The position numbers and the translations under genes are program-made. A stretch of 64,000 nt of DNA from an uncultured Veillonellaceae bacterium (lineage in GTDB: Bacteria > Bacillota > Negativicutes > Veillonellales > Dialisteraceae): positions 62,001 to 126,000 of the forward strand of contig CAKMIA010000003.1 in NCBI GenBank assembly GCA_927353735.1, in the 5' to 3' direction. Below are positions 34,992 through 43,092 of this stretch, in pieces. The notes under the pieces are model-generated. The model was given only the letters and a program-made list of their open reading frames with translations, ran no database searches and was not told the origin of the DNA. Position 1 is the stretch's first letter, and every line of letters begins with the position of its first letter.

Positions 34992-35507
34992 ATGATATTC
35001 AGAGAAATGAAAGCGGAGGAGTTGGCGTGGAATCCTTTTCTGCAGATTGGGAAGGGATGGTTCCTGGTGACGGCCGGTACGAAGGAGAAGTGCAACGGGA
35101 TGACGGTGAGCTGGGGCGGCCTCGGCGTATGGTGGGGCAGGAACACGGCGACGGTGTATATCCGCAAGAATCGTTTCACGAAGACGCTCATCGACGCGGG
35201 CGAGCGGTTCACGATCTCCGCGATGCCGGAGTCGTGCCGGATGGCGCTGGGTTACATGGGCTCTCATTCCGGATGGGACGGAGACAAGTGGCAGGCAGCG
35301 GGCCTGACGCCGATGGAGGTGGAAGGCACGGCGGCGCCGGAGGAAGCGGGCGTGATCCTCGTGTGCCGGAAGCTGCTGGCGGCGGAGCTGCCGGAGGCGT
35401 CGTTCATCGAGCCGGGCATGAAAGAACGGTGGTATGGCGGCAAGGATGAAGGCAATTATCATACCATGTATATTGCAGAGATTGAGAAGGTGCTGGTGAA
35501 GGCCTGA
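34992..35507 (+). CDS. Flavin reductase-like FMN-binding protein
   Basis: A 171-residue split-barrel flavoprotein of the flavin reductase-like/flavoredoxin family. NGMTVSWGGLGVWWGRNTATVYIRK corresponds to the FMN-binding core; RFTISAMP and MGSHSGWDGDKW follow. It probably passes electrons between NAD(P)H or ferredoxin and flavin acceptors; the substrate is unknown. The ATG at 34992 lies nine bases after AAAGGAG and is preferred to 34986. It is GC-rich again, in contrast with rmlD 28 bp upstream. It terminates at a strong hairpin. Confidence 0.8.
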   Translation: MIFREMKAEELAWNPFLQIGKGWFLVTAGTKEKCNGMTVSWGGLGVWWGRNTATVYIRKNRFTKTLIDAGERFTISAMPESCRMALGYMGSHSGWDGDKWQAAGLTPMEVEGTAAPEEAGVILVCRKLLAAELPEASFIEPGMKERWYGGKDEGNYHTMYIAEIEKVLVKA

Positions 35508-35522
35508 GCGGTTTCTCCCGTA

Positions 35523-35551
35523 AAAAAGAGCAGGCGGCGGCCTGCTTTTTT
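35523..35551 (+). terminator. Terminator of the flavin reductase-like gene
   Basis: AGCAGG/CCTGCT stem (35529-35534 with 35541-35546), A-tract before and T-tract after. Confidence 0.85.
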
Positions 35552-35561
35552 CGTGTATTGA

Positions 35562-35594
35562 AAAAGAACCGGTGCATGGGGCATCGGTTCTTTT
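35562..35594 (-). terminator. Terminator of the oxidoreductase operon
   Basis: Fourteen-bp stem (35562-35575 with 35581-35594) with A/T tract ends, 12 bp beyond the last stop codon of the minus-strand operon. Confidence 0.85.
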
Positions 35595-35605
35595 GATTTG
35601 CCTGT

Positions 35606-35956
35606 TTATTCTGTGAGTTCCGCTGTGACGCGCGCTGTGCCGCGGCCTGCGGCCTGTGTGAGGCCGGAAGGATCTTCGATGCGGCCGAGGGGCGTGTAGC
35701 GGAAGGTGGTGGAGAAGTCCCGGTAGAAGAGGACGATGCAGTCCGTGCCGTAGAGCATGAGGTCGCCGGCATGGATGCGGGCGGGGCGCTTCGGCTCGGC
35801 AGGAAAGCCCTCGGACAGATAGACGTATTTTTCGTTGCCGTTCAGCTCTTTCATCGTCCACGCGGCGGGGAGCCGGGAGAGGAGAGCCCGGGCGGCTTCA
35901 TTGTCGGCGGGCACGGCGGTGAAAACCGTGCCGTTCACGGTGAGGCGGATGCGCAT
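35606..35956 (-). CDS. Cyclophilin-like domain protein
   Basis: A 116-residue protein resembling the small cyclophilin-like (Cyclophil_like2) family: MRIRLTVNGTVFTAVPADNEAARALLSRLP at the start, then GDLMLYGTDCIVLFYRDFSTTFRYTPLGRI. These proteins have the cyclophilin-like barrel without clear evidence of prolyl isomerase activity. It is the last gene of a five-gene operon, three bases after the flavodoxin-like gene, and is very commonly found beside flavodoxins and Fe-ADH or aldo-keto reductases in anaerobes. Cytoplasmic; function unknown. Confidence 0.8.
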   Translation of the reverse strand: MRIRLTVNGTVFTAVPADNEAARALLSRLPAAWTMKELNGNEKYVYLSEGFPAEPKRPARIHAGDLMLYGTDCIVLFYRDFSTTFRYTPLGRIEDPSGLTQAAGRGTARVTAELTE

Positions 35957-35959
35957 GGC

Positions 35960-36496
35960 TCAGAGATCACGGCCCATGGCAAAGGCCTGCGCGAGGGCGG
36001 GATGGTCCTCCGCCGAGCCGGGGGCGGTGCATCCGCCGGCGAAGGCAGTCCCCGCCAGACGCGCCTTTTCAAAGCAGTCCACCCAGCCCTGGATGGCTTT
36101 CTGCGGTCCTTCCAGCGCTTCCGGTGCATCGTCGGCGGCGGAGGCGAGGAAATAGATGTCGCGGAAGTTGTATTCCGAGGAGAAGAGGGGGTTCATCCGG
36201 TCGAGGAGGGTCTTCAGCTGGCCGGCGATGCTGTAGTAGTAAACGGGGGAGGCGAATACGATGACGTCGGCGGTTTTCACCTTTTCGGCGATGGCCCGGG
36301 CGTCGTCGGCGATGACGCAGCGGCCCGTTTTCTGGCAGGTGAGGCAGCCTGTGCAGAAGGCGATGCGTTTGCCTTTCAGGGAGATTTCCTCCACGGAGTG
36401 GCCCGCTTCACGCGCTCCGGCTGCAAAGGCAGCGGCGAGGCGTTCGGAATTGCTGCGCTGGCGGAGGCTGGCAGAGAGAATGAGTACGTTTTTCAT
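35960..36496 (-). CDS. Flavodoxin family protein / NADPH-dependent FMN reductase
   Basis: A 178-residue flavoprotein of the FMN reductase-like family. The phosphate-binding loop LSASLRQRSNSERL, the FASPVYYYSIAGQLKTLLDR segment and a CTGCLTCQKTGRC motif are visible. The cysteine cluster is usual in iron-sulfur flavoprotein-like members of this family, so it may bind an Fe-S cluster. It is the fourth gene of the operon and probably transfers electrons or detoxifies quinones together with the Fe-ADH (inference). AGGAGG precedes the ATG. Confidence 0.85.
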   Translation of the reverse strand: MKNVLILSASLRQRSNSERLAAAFAAGAREAGHSVEEISLKGKRIAFCTGCLTCQKTGRCVIADDARAIAEKVKTADVIVFASPVYYYSIAGQLKTLLDRMNPLFSSEYNFRDIYFLASAADDAPEALEGPQKAIQGWVDCFEKARLAGTAFAGGCTAPGSAEDHPALAQAFAMGRDL

Positions 36497-36513
36497 GGAT
36501 TCCTCCTTGGGAT

Positions 36514-37377
36514 TCAGGAACGGGCAGGTGCGCTGTGGAGCGTGCCGCCGGTGATGACGGTGCCGCAGGCGAGCGGATCGTCCCAGATGAAGGCGCCGAT
36601 GGATGGTGCGGCGATGAGGCCGGACCGGGGATTTTTCACGCTCACGATGGGCGTGGTGACGGTGGCTTCCACCTCGGATTTTTCAAAGGCGAGGTCTGTC
36701 TCCTCCATGGCGCACCGGATGAGCTTCAGATGGCGGCAGCAGCAGAGGGGCTGGGTGCCGATGATGCGGCAGTCGATGAGGGTGAGGCCGTCGGAGTACC
36801 AGCCGAGGTATTCGCCGCGGACGACGCTGTTCCGGACGGTGACGTTTTCCGCGTGCCAGAAGGCATCCTTCGTATCGAAGGTGCAATGGTCAAAGACGGC
36901 GTTCTTCACGTACTGGAAGCTGTATTTTCCGATGCAGTCCGTGTGGGTGAAGTGCAGGTCCTCGCTGCGCATGAGCATGTACTGGCTTTCAAGGCGGCAG
37001 CGGTCCATGGAAACGTTCCGGAGGGACCAGCCGAATTCCGGCGACTGGATGTCGCAGCGGGAGAGGGCGACGTCCGTGCATTCCCGGAGGGCCTTGATGC
37101 CGTGGAGCCGGCTGTTTTCGATGCGGATGCCCCCGGAGTACCACAGGGCGGCGCGGCAGAGCCCGGTCATTTCGGAGCCGCGGATGGTGAGGTCCCGGTC
37201 GTGCCAGAAGGGGTAGCGCAGATTGCAGAAGGTGTCCTCCACGGTGAGGCCGGTGCATTCCTTGAAGGCGCTTTCGCCGTCGGCGGGACCGTCGATGCGG
37301 CAGCGGCGCACGGTGAGGTCCTCTGCGCCGTAGAAGGCCCGTTCTTCGTCAAAGGTCTGATTGGTGATTTCCTGCAT
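36514..37377 (-). CDS. DUF3737 right-handed beta-helix protein
   Basis: A 287-residue protein of the DUF3737 family. Repeated short units such as LTVRRCRIDGP, LTVEDTFCNLRYPFWHDRDLTI and VTVRNSVVRGEYLGWYSDGLTLIDCRI follow a pectate-lyase-like right-handed beta-helix pattern, with many buried Cys. There is no signal peptide, so it acts in the cytoplasm. The family is widespread beside LysR regulators and oxidoreductases, but its biochemical role is unknown. It is the third gene of the operon, 17 bp from the flavodoxin-like gene, with AAAGGAA before its ATG. Confidence 0.85.
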   Translation of the reverse strand: MQEITNQTFDEERAFYGAEDLTVRRCRIDGPADGESAFKECTGLTVEDTFCNLRYPFWHDRDLTIRGSEMTGLCRAALWYSGGIRIENSRLHGIKALRECTDVALSRCDIQSPEFGWSLRNVSMDRCRLESQYMLMRSEDLHFTHTDCIGKYSFQYVKNAVFDHCTFDTKDAFWHAENVTVRNSVVRGEYLGWYSDGLTLIDCRIIGTQPLCCCRHLKLIRCAMEETDLAFEKSEVEATVTTPIVSVKNPRSGLIAAPSIGAFIWDDPLACGTVITGGTLHSAPARS

Positions 37378-37420
37378 GAATGGTTCCTTTCTCCGGAAGA
37401 GACAGGCTTCCGGTACCGCC

Positions 37421-38602
37421 TCAGCGGTAGGCTTTCGTGAAAATGCCGGCGCAGTCCTCGTCGTTCAGCGGGCAGGGATTGGCCAGGAAGAGGCCGCCCA
37501 TGGTCTCGCGGGCATTGACGGCCAGCGTCATCATTTCATCGGGGCGGATGCCGTAGTCGCTCATTTTGAGATCGTCCACGCCGCAGGCCTTCTGCAGGTT
37601 CGCAAGGGCGGTGAGGAAATCCTCCGGCTTGTCTGCTTCGGGGAGACCCATGACGCGGGCCATCTTGATGAACTGGCTGTCGCAGGCGTGGTGTTCAATG
37701 AAGTACGCGGCGAAGGCGAGGGAGATCATGATGAGGCCGGCGCCGTGGGGCAGATTCGGATGGTAGGCGCTCATGGCGTGTTCCATGGAGTGCTGCGCCG
37801 TGGTGGAGGTGAGCTGCATGGTGATGCCTGCAAGGGTGCTGCCGTAGGCCACGCGGGTGCGCGCCTCGAGGTCATTGCCGTCCGCTACAGCGCGGGGCAG
37901 GTATCTGGCGATGTTTTCAATGGCGGAGAGGGCGAGGGCCTCGCTGAGGAGGTTCACGCCGTTGGACATCATCACTTCCGTGTGGTGGAAGAGGGCGTCG
38001 AAGCCCTGATAGGCGGTGTATTTCGGCGGGACGGTGCGCATGAGCTCCGGATCGACTACGGCGATCTTCGGGATGAGCCGCGGGTCGCCGCCGAAGCCGA
38101 TCTTTTCATGGGTGTCGAGTCTGGAAATGACACCCCAGTTATTGAGCTCGGAACCGGTGCCGGCGGTGAGGGTGACGGTCACAATGGGGAGCGGGTCGCA
38201 GGACAGCGGCTGAGCCTTGCCGGTACCGCCCGTTACATAGTCCCAGAGGTCGCCGGGATTGGTGGCCATGGCGGCTACGGCCACGGCGGAGTCCAGCACG
38301 GCGCCGCCGCCTACGGCGAGGATGAAGTCGCAGCCGTTTTCCCGGGCGGCAGCGGCCGCTTCCATCACGAGATCCTTCGTGGGATTTTCGTGGATGATGG
38401 CGCAGGGCACGGAGGTGACGCCGGCCTTTTCCATCTGGGCGGTGACGATGTCCAGCGCGCCGCTCAGCCGGGCAGACTTGCCGGAGGAGAGGAGCAGGAG
38501 CGCCTTTTTGCCGGGCAGTGTTTCCTCACCGAGCGCGGCCAGCTTGCCGGCGCCGAAAAGAAGCTTCGTGGGGGAAAAGAGTGTGAACTGCATGGGATTC
38601 AT
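37421..38602 (-). CDS. Iron-containing alcohol dehydrogenase
   Basis: A 393-residue group III (iron-type) alcohol dehydrogenase of the butanol dehydrogenase/YqhD type. It has NAD(P)-binding AVGGGAVLDSAVAVA (usually GGGS, here GGGAV), TLTAGTGSELNNWGVI, and metal-binding His in DALFHHTE and HSMEHAMSAYHPNLPHGAG. YqhD-like members reduce short-chain and reactive aldehydes with NADPH; here it is probably detoxification or fermentation (inference). It is the second gene of the operon under the divergent LysR gene. AGGAGG precedes the ATG. Confidence 0.92.
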   Translation of the reverse strand: MNPMQFTLFSPTKLLFGAGKLAALGEETLPGKKALLLLSSGKSARLSGALDIVTAQMEKAGVTSVPCAIIHENPTKDLVMEAAAAARENGCDFILAVGGGAVLDSAVAVAAMATNPGDLWDYVTGGTGKAQPLSCDPLPIVTVTLTAGTGSELNNWGVISRLDTHEKIGFGGDPRLIPKIAVVDPELMRTVPPKYTAYQGFDALFHHTEVMMSNGVNLLSEALALSAIENIARYLPRAVADGNDLEARTRVAYGSTLAGITMQLTSTTAQHSMEHAMSAYHPNLPHGAGLIMISLAFAAYFIEHHACDSQFIKMARVMGLPEADKPEDFLTALANLQKACGVDDLKMSDYGIRPDEMMTLAVNARETMGGLFLANPCPLNDEDCAGIFTKAYR

Positions 38603-38615
38603 AAGAATACCTCCT

Positions 38616-38834
38616 TTATGATTTCTGTTTCATACGGTACATGAGATAATCGAGGCAGTCGATGCGCGACTGGGCCTCGTGAAGCGCGGCGAGGAGCGCA
38701 TTCCGCCGGCGGGAAAGGAAGCGGAGCTGCTCCCGCGGCGGCAGAGCCGGAAAGAGGAGGACCTCCGCCTCGGTACAGCCGGCGTCCCGCAGGTTCCTGG
38801 CGAGGAGTTCGTCCTCCGTCATGGGCTTTTCCAT
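38616..38834 (-). CDS. Small conserved protein, operon leader gene
   Basis: A 72-residue cytoplasmic protein, largely helical, with the C-terminal pattern ALHEAQSRIDCLDYLMYRMKQK. Similar small proteins of about 70 residues with a QxxIDCLDYLxY ending occur widely in Firmicutes as unnamed conserved hypotheticals, often near LysR regulators and oxidoreductases. It is the first gene of the operon, 13 bp before the Fe-ADH. The ATG at 38834 has an AGAAGG ribosome site; the longer frame from 38918 is rejected because it runs into the regulatory region. Function unknown. Confidence 0.65.
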   Translation of the reverse strand: MEKPMTEDELLARNLRDAGCTEAEVLLFPALPPREQLRFLSRRRNALLAALHEAQSRIDCLDYLMYRMKQKS

Positions 38835-38944
38835 AGGCACCTTCTTTCTCCGGGCGGCAGCTGCCTTCCGGACATTCTGTCTGTATACAGCGTACTCCGG
38901 AGCGCGTCCTATAGCCAATACTTTCTGACCATGTGATGAAATGC

Positions 38945-38973
38945 TTGACGGGCATTTCCCAAGCTTTTATGAT
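38945..38973 (+). promoter_or_regulatory. Promoter of the LysR gene
   Basis: TTGACG (38945-38950), 17-bp spacer, TATGAT (38968-38973), 23 bp before the start codon. The divergent operon promoter must lie in the same 160-bp spacer. Confidence 0.6.
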
Positions 38974-38996
38974 AAGGCGGAAGGACGGTGATTTTT

Positions 38997-39905
38997 ATGG
39001 AACTGCGGGTGCTCCGCTATTTTCTGACGGTCGCCCGGGAGGAATCCATCACCGGCGCGGCGAATTATCTGCATCTCACCCAGCCCACGCTGTCCCGGCA
39101 GATCCGGGATCTGGAGGAGGAGCTGGGGCAGAAGCTCCTCGTGCGGGGAAGCCACAGGGTGACGCTCACCGCGGAGGGGATGCTGCTCCGGAAGCGCGCC
39201 GAGGAGATCGTCGCCATGGCAGACAAGACGGAGGAGGAATTCCGGGCCATGCACGGCCTCCTCTCCGGCGATGTGTACATCGGCAGCGGCGAGACCGTGG
39301 CGATGAATCTGGTGGCGGCGGTGTGCCGGGAGATCCGGGAGAGATATCCCGGCGTGCGGTGGCATCTGTACAGCGGCAATGCGGAGGATGTGACGGAGCG
39401 CCTCGACAAGGGGCTGCTCGATTTCGGCATCCTCATCCAGCCCACGGATATCACGAAGTATAATTATCTCAGCATCCCCGCAAAGGACCGGTGGGGCGTC
39501 ATCGTCCGGAAGGATCATCCTCTGGCTGCGCTGGAGGCGGTCACGGCGGGGGATCTTGCCCCCTATCCGCTGCTGTTCTCGCGGCAGGTGCTGGAGAGCC
39601 GGGCCGAGGGGAATGCGCTCATGAACTGGTTCGGCCCGCTGCGGAGCCAGCTGCAGATCGCCGCCACGTACAATCTCTGCTACAATGCGGCGGTGATGGC
39701 CCGGCAGGGCGTGGGCTGCGTGGTCTCTCTGGACGGGCTGGTGGACACGTCGGAGGAGAGTCCCCTCTGCTTCCGCCCGCTCAGCCCGGCCATCGAGTCG
39801 GGACTGGACGTGGTGTGGAAGAAATACCAGGTCTTTTCCCAGGCGGCGGAGCTCTTTCTGGACCGGCTCCGGGAGCGCTTTGCCGGCGCCGGCGGTTCCC
39901 GCTGA
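38997..39905 (+). CDS. LysR family transcriptional regulator
   Basis: A 302-residue LysR regulator. The N-terminal winged helix is MELRVLRYFLTVAREESITGAANYLHLTQPTLSRQIRDLEEELG, and the C-terminal effector-binding domain starts with the YIGSGETVAM segment. It is transcribed divergently from the small protein/Fe-ADH/DUF3737/flavodoxin/cyclophilin-like operon, the usual LysR arrangement for a regulator and its target. The effector is probably an electrophile or aldehyde handled by that operon (inference). The ATG at 38997 follows GGACGGTG. Confidence 0.93.
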   Translation: MELRVLRYFLTVAREESITGAANYLHLTQPTLSRQIRDLEEELGQKLLVRGSHRVTLTAEGMLLRKRAEEIVAMADKTEEEFRAMHGLLSGDVYIGSGETVAMNLVAAVCREIRERYPGVRWHLYSGNAEDVTERLDKGLLDFGILIQPTDITKYNYLSIPAKDRWGVIVRKDHPLAALEAVTAGDLAPYPLLFSRQVLESRAEGNALMNWFGPLRSQLQIAATYNLCYNAAVMARQGVGCVVSLDGLVDTSEESPLCFRPLSPAIESGLDVVWKKYQVFSQAAELFLDRLRERFAGAGGSR

Positions 39906-40011
39906 ATGCCCTTTTCCGCGGAGGCGGCTCGTCCAGCGCCGTCGGATGGCTGCGGCAGGCCCCGATTGGCCGGCGGCGGATGCATCGATCTCTGCAATCT
40001 GTGCATAATTA

Positions 40012-40072
40012 TTGACTACTATGAATAAATATGCTATAACTTACGTCATATACATCTTACGTGGTATGACAG
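40012..40072 (+). promoter_or_regulatory. Promoter and possible operator of the solute-binding protein genes
   Basis: TTGACT (40012-40017), 17-bp spacer, TATAAC (40035-40040) with a TGC extension. Downstream are a CTTACGT direct repeat (about 40040 and 40056) and GTCATA/TATGAC inverted half-sites, a possible repressor site overlapping the start. Confidence 0.55.
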
Positions 40073-40092
40073 AAACATCTGGAGGGATCGAC

Positions 40093-40947
40093 ATGAATAA
40101 GAAACTGTGGGCAAAGGCGGCGCTGGCAGCGGTGGCTGCGGCAGGTGTGATGATGGCGGCAGGCTGCGGCGGCAGCGATGACAAGAAGGCCGCAGCGTCC
40201 GGCGACAAGCAGGGCCCGGTGATGCAGAAGATCAAGGAGAGCGGCAAGATCGTCGTAGGCACGGCGTCCGGCTACCCGCCCTATGAATTCATCGACGCCT
40301 CCAAGGCCGACAAGACGGTCATCGGCATCGATATGGAGATCGCTCAGGCGCTGGCGGACAAGCTGGGCGTGAAGCTGGAGGTGCAGGATATGAATTTCCA
40401 GTCGCTCCTGTCCTCGCTCACCAGCGGCAAGGTGGATATTGCCATTTCGGGCATCAATCCCACCGATGAACGGCGCAAGACCATGGATTTCTCCGACGAC
40501 TATCTGCCGACGGAACAGATGGTGCTCATCCGCAAGGCAGACGCGGACAAGTACAAGTCGCTGGAGGATTTCTACGGCAAGACCATCGGCGTACAGAAGT
40601 CCACCACGCAGGAAGCGCTGACGAAGAATGAGATCAAGGACGCCCAGATCGTGGGTCTGGCCCACGTGCCGGAAGCGGTGCTGGAGCTGAAGCACGGCAA
40701 GGTGGACGGCGTCGTGGTGGAGGGCATCTGCGGCAAGCAGTACCTCATCTACAATGACGACCTCATGTTCGCCGAGGGCATCCATTTCAAGAACGGCACG
40801 AAGAATTCCGCCGCAGCGCTCCAGAAGGGCAATGAAGATCTGCTGAAGGTGGTCAATGAAGTGCTCAAGGAAAACACGGACAACGGCAACCTCAAGAAGT
40901 GGGAAGAGGAATACGTCCAGAAGTCCGTGGACAACGCAAAGATGTAA
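40093..40947 (+). CDS. Amino-acid-type ABC transporter substrate-binding lipoprotein, copy 1
   Basis: A 284-residue extracytoplasmic solute-binding protein of family 3. The signal sequence ends in a lipobox (AAGC, Cys25). The mature domain has GTASGYPPYEFID, GIDMEIAQALADKLGVKLEVQDMNF and VDIAISGINPTDERRKTMDFSDDY, the standard polar amino acid binding pattern. It would capture an amino acid for an ABC importer, but no permease or ATPase gene is adjacent. A close paralogue follows 21 bp later. GGAGG precedes the ATG. Confidence 0.92.
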   Translation: MNKKLWAKAALAAVAAAGVMMAAGCGGSDDKKAAASGDKQGPVMQKIKESGKIVVGTASGYPPYEFIDASKADKTVIGIDMEIAQALADKLGVKLEVQDMNFQSLLSSLTSGKVDIAISGINPTDERRKTMDFSDDYLPTEQMVLIRKADADKYKSLEDFYGKTIGVQKSTTQEALTKNEIKDAQIVGLAHVPEAVLELKHGKVDGVVVEGICGKQYLIYNDDLMFAEGIHFKNGTKNSAAALQKGNEDLLKVVNEVLKENTDNGNLKKWEEEYVQKSVDNAKM

Positions 40948-40968
40948 TCAGGAAGGAATGACAGAGTC

Positions 40969-41820
40969 ATGAAAAAACATTTGTGGATGAAAGCAGCGCT
41001 GGCTGCCGCAGCGGCGGCGGGCGTGCTCCTCGCATCGGGCTGCGGTGATGAAAAGAAGGACGCGGCTCCGGCGGCGGGCGCCCAGCAGGGCCAGCTCATG
41101 CAGCAGATCAAGGAGAGGGGCAAGCTGGTCATCGGCACGGCATCGGGCTTCCCGCCTTATGAATTCGTGGATACCTCCAAGAGCGACAAGACCGTGGTGG
41201 GCATCGACATCAATCTGGCCCAGCGGATCGCCGACAAGCTGGGCGTGAAGCTGGAAGTGCAGGATATGAATTTCTCCGCTCTGCTGTCCTCTCTGGCGGC
41301 GAACAAGGTGGATATCGCCATCGCAGGCATTTCCCCCACGCCGGAACGGGCCAAGGCCGTGGATTTCTCCGATACGTATCTGAACGACCGCAACATCATG
41401 CTCATCCGCAAGTCTGATATGGGCAAGTTCACGAAGATCGACGATTTCTACGGCAAGAACATTTCCGCCCAGAAATCCACCCAGCAGGAAACGCTCGCCA
41501 AGGAATTCCTGAAGGATGCGAAGATCGTTTCTCTGGACCGCATCGGCGACGCGCTGATGGAACTCCAGCACGGCAAGGTGGATGGCGTGCCCTGCCAGCG
41601 TGCGGTGGCGCAGCAGTACCTCATCATGAATCCGGAGATCGCGGATTCCGGCGTGTACTTTGAAGGCAAGGACAGCGCCGCGGCGGTGGCTGTGCTGAAG
41701 GGCAACGAGGATTTCCTGAAGCTCATCAATGAGATCATCAAGGAAGCCCACGACAACGGCGACTTCGAGAAGTGGACGCAGGAATGCAGCGAGCTGGCTG
41801 TAAAGAACGCCCAGAAATAA
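40969..41820 (+). CDS. Amino-acid-type ABC transporter substrate-binding lipoprotein, copy 2
   Basis: A 283-residue family 3 binding lipoprotein (lipobox ASGC, Cys25), clearly duplicated from the preceding gene. GTASGFPPYEFVD, LGVKLEVQDMNF and VDIAIAGISPTPERAKAVDFSDTY align directly. Differences lie in ligand-contact segments (for example VDGVPCQRAVAQQYL against VDGVVVEGICGKQYL in copy 1), suggesting a different ligand. It shares a transcript with copy 1 and also lacks a nearby permease. Confidence 0.92.
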   Translation: MKKHLWMKAALAAAAAAGVLLASGCGDEKKDAAPAAGAQQGQLMQQIKERGKLVIGTASGFPPYEFVDTSKSDKTVVGIDINLAQRIADKLGVKLEVQDMNFSALLSSLAANKVDIAIAGISPTPERAKAVDFSDTYLNDRNIMLIRKSDMGKFTKIDDFYGKNISAQKSTQQETLAKEFLKDAKIVSLDRIGDALMELQHGKVDGVPCQRAVAQQYLIMNPEIADSGVYFEGKDSAAAVAVLKGNEDFLKLINEIIKEAHDNGDFEKWTQECSELAVKNAQK

Positions 41821-41884
41821 CAGAGTCATACAGAAAGGGAGACCGGAGGGGCTCCTTTTTCTTTGGGGCTGCCTGCGGGGAGTC

Positions 41885-41893
41885 TGGTATAAT
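41885..41893 (+). promoter_or_regulatory. Extended -10 promoter of the MFS gene
   Basis: TGG-TATAAT 30 bp before the start codon; no convincing -35. Confidence 0.5.
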
Positions 41894-41922
41894 AGGAAGA
41901 AAAATCCGAAAGGAGGACGGCT

Positions 41923-43071
41923 GTGAATCGTCTGGTCTATCTATTTTCTCTGGGGCATTTCGGCGTGGACTGGTGTCAGGGGGCGGTCCCGGCGCTGCTG
42001 CCGTATTTCATCATGGAGTACGGCCTGTCCTACCGGGAGGCGGCCACGCTGATCTTCGCCAATATGATGGTGGCGTCGGTGATCCAGCCGGTCTTTGGCT
42101 ACTACGCGGACCGGGTGTCGAAGCCGTGGTTCGTGCCGCTCGGGCCGGTGCTGTCCGGGGCGAGCCTCGTGTGGATCGGCTTCAGCTCGTCCTATGCGTC
42201 GCTCTTCGCGGCGGCCATGGTGTGCGGCCTGGGGAGCTCTCTTTTCCATCCGGAGGGGGCGCTCATGGTGAACCGCATCGCCGGCGGGCAGAAGGGGCGC
42301 GCTCTCGGCACCTTCTCCGTGGGCGGCAACGCGGGCTTTGCGGTGGGGCCGGCTGCGGCGGGCCTCTGCGCCTACGGGATCGGCATCGAGGGGCTGGCCC
42401 TCTTCGGCGTGGTGAATGCGGCGGTGGCAGCGGCGCTTTTCTTCTGCATGCCTGCGGCGCTCCGTGCGGCGGAGGCCTCCGATGCGGCAGAGCGGAAGAA
42501 GGGCACGGAGAAGCGGAACGACTGGGGCTCCTTCGGCAAGCTGTCCGTGATCATTCTCGCCCGGGCGCTGGGCTTCACCCTGTGCAATACGTTCATCCCG
42601 CTGTACTGGATCCATGTGCTCGGCACGGATGAGGCAGCGGGCTCGACGGCGCTTTCCCTCCTCTTCACGGTGGGGGCGTGCCTCACCTACGGCGGCGGTC
42701 TGATGGCGGACCGGTTCAGCATGCGGAGCATCATCCGCGGGGCCTTCCTCGTGATGATCCCCGCCATGTTTCTCCTCACGAACAGCACGTCTCAGCTGGA
42801 GGCGACGCTGCTCCTGCTGCCGGCGGCTGCGGCGATCTTCATGCCCTACAGCCCCATCGTGGTGCTGGGGCAGACCTATCTGGCGAAGAACGCCGGCTTT
42901 GCTTCCGGGGTGACGCTGGGGCTGACCACCACGCTGGGCGGGCTCTTCGCGCCTCTCGTGGGCTGGGCGGCCGATCTGTGGGGGCTTCAGAATGCGCTGC
43001 AGATCCTGTGGATCGCGGGCGCGGCGGGCTTCGCGGCGGCGCTGGCGCTCCCGAAGGACAGGAAGGATTGA
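41923..43071 (+). CDS. MFS transporter, fosmidomycin-resistance (Fsr)-like
   Basis: A 382-residue 12-helix major facilitator. The N-terminal LGHFGVDWCQGAVPALLPYF, the GLGSSLFHPEGALMVNRIAGGQKGRALG block and GNAGFAVGP are typical of the Fsr-like branch. It is probably a proton-driven exporter of drugs or metabolites; the substrate cannot be inferred. It uses a GTG start at 41923 with AGGAGG eight bases upstream. It is followed closely by a small gene of unknown function. Confidence 0.88.
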   Translation: MNRLVYLFSLGHFGVDWCQGAVPALLPYFIMEYGLSYREAATLIFANMMVASVIQPVFGYYADRVSKPWFVPLGPVLSGASLVWIGFSSSYASLFAAAMVCGLGSSLFHPEGALMVNRIAGGQKGRALGTFSVGGNAGFAVGPAAAGLCAYGIGIEGLALFGVVNAAVAAALFFCMPAALRAAEASDAAERKKGTEKRNDWGSFGKLSVIILARALGFTLCNTFIPLYWIHVLGTDEAAGSTALSLLFTVGACLTYGGGLMADRFSMRSIIRGAFLVMIPAMFLLTNSTSQLEATLLLLPAAAAIFMPYSPIVVLGQTYLAKNAGFASGVTLGLTTTLGGLFAPLVGWAADLWGLQNALQILWIAGAAGFAAALALPKDRKD

Positions 43072-43092
43072 TTCGGAAACAGGAGGTGTCCC

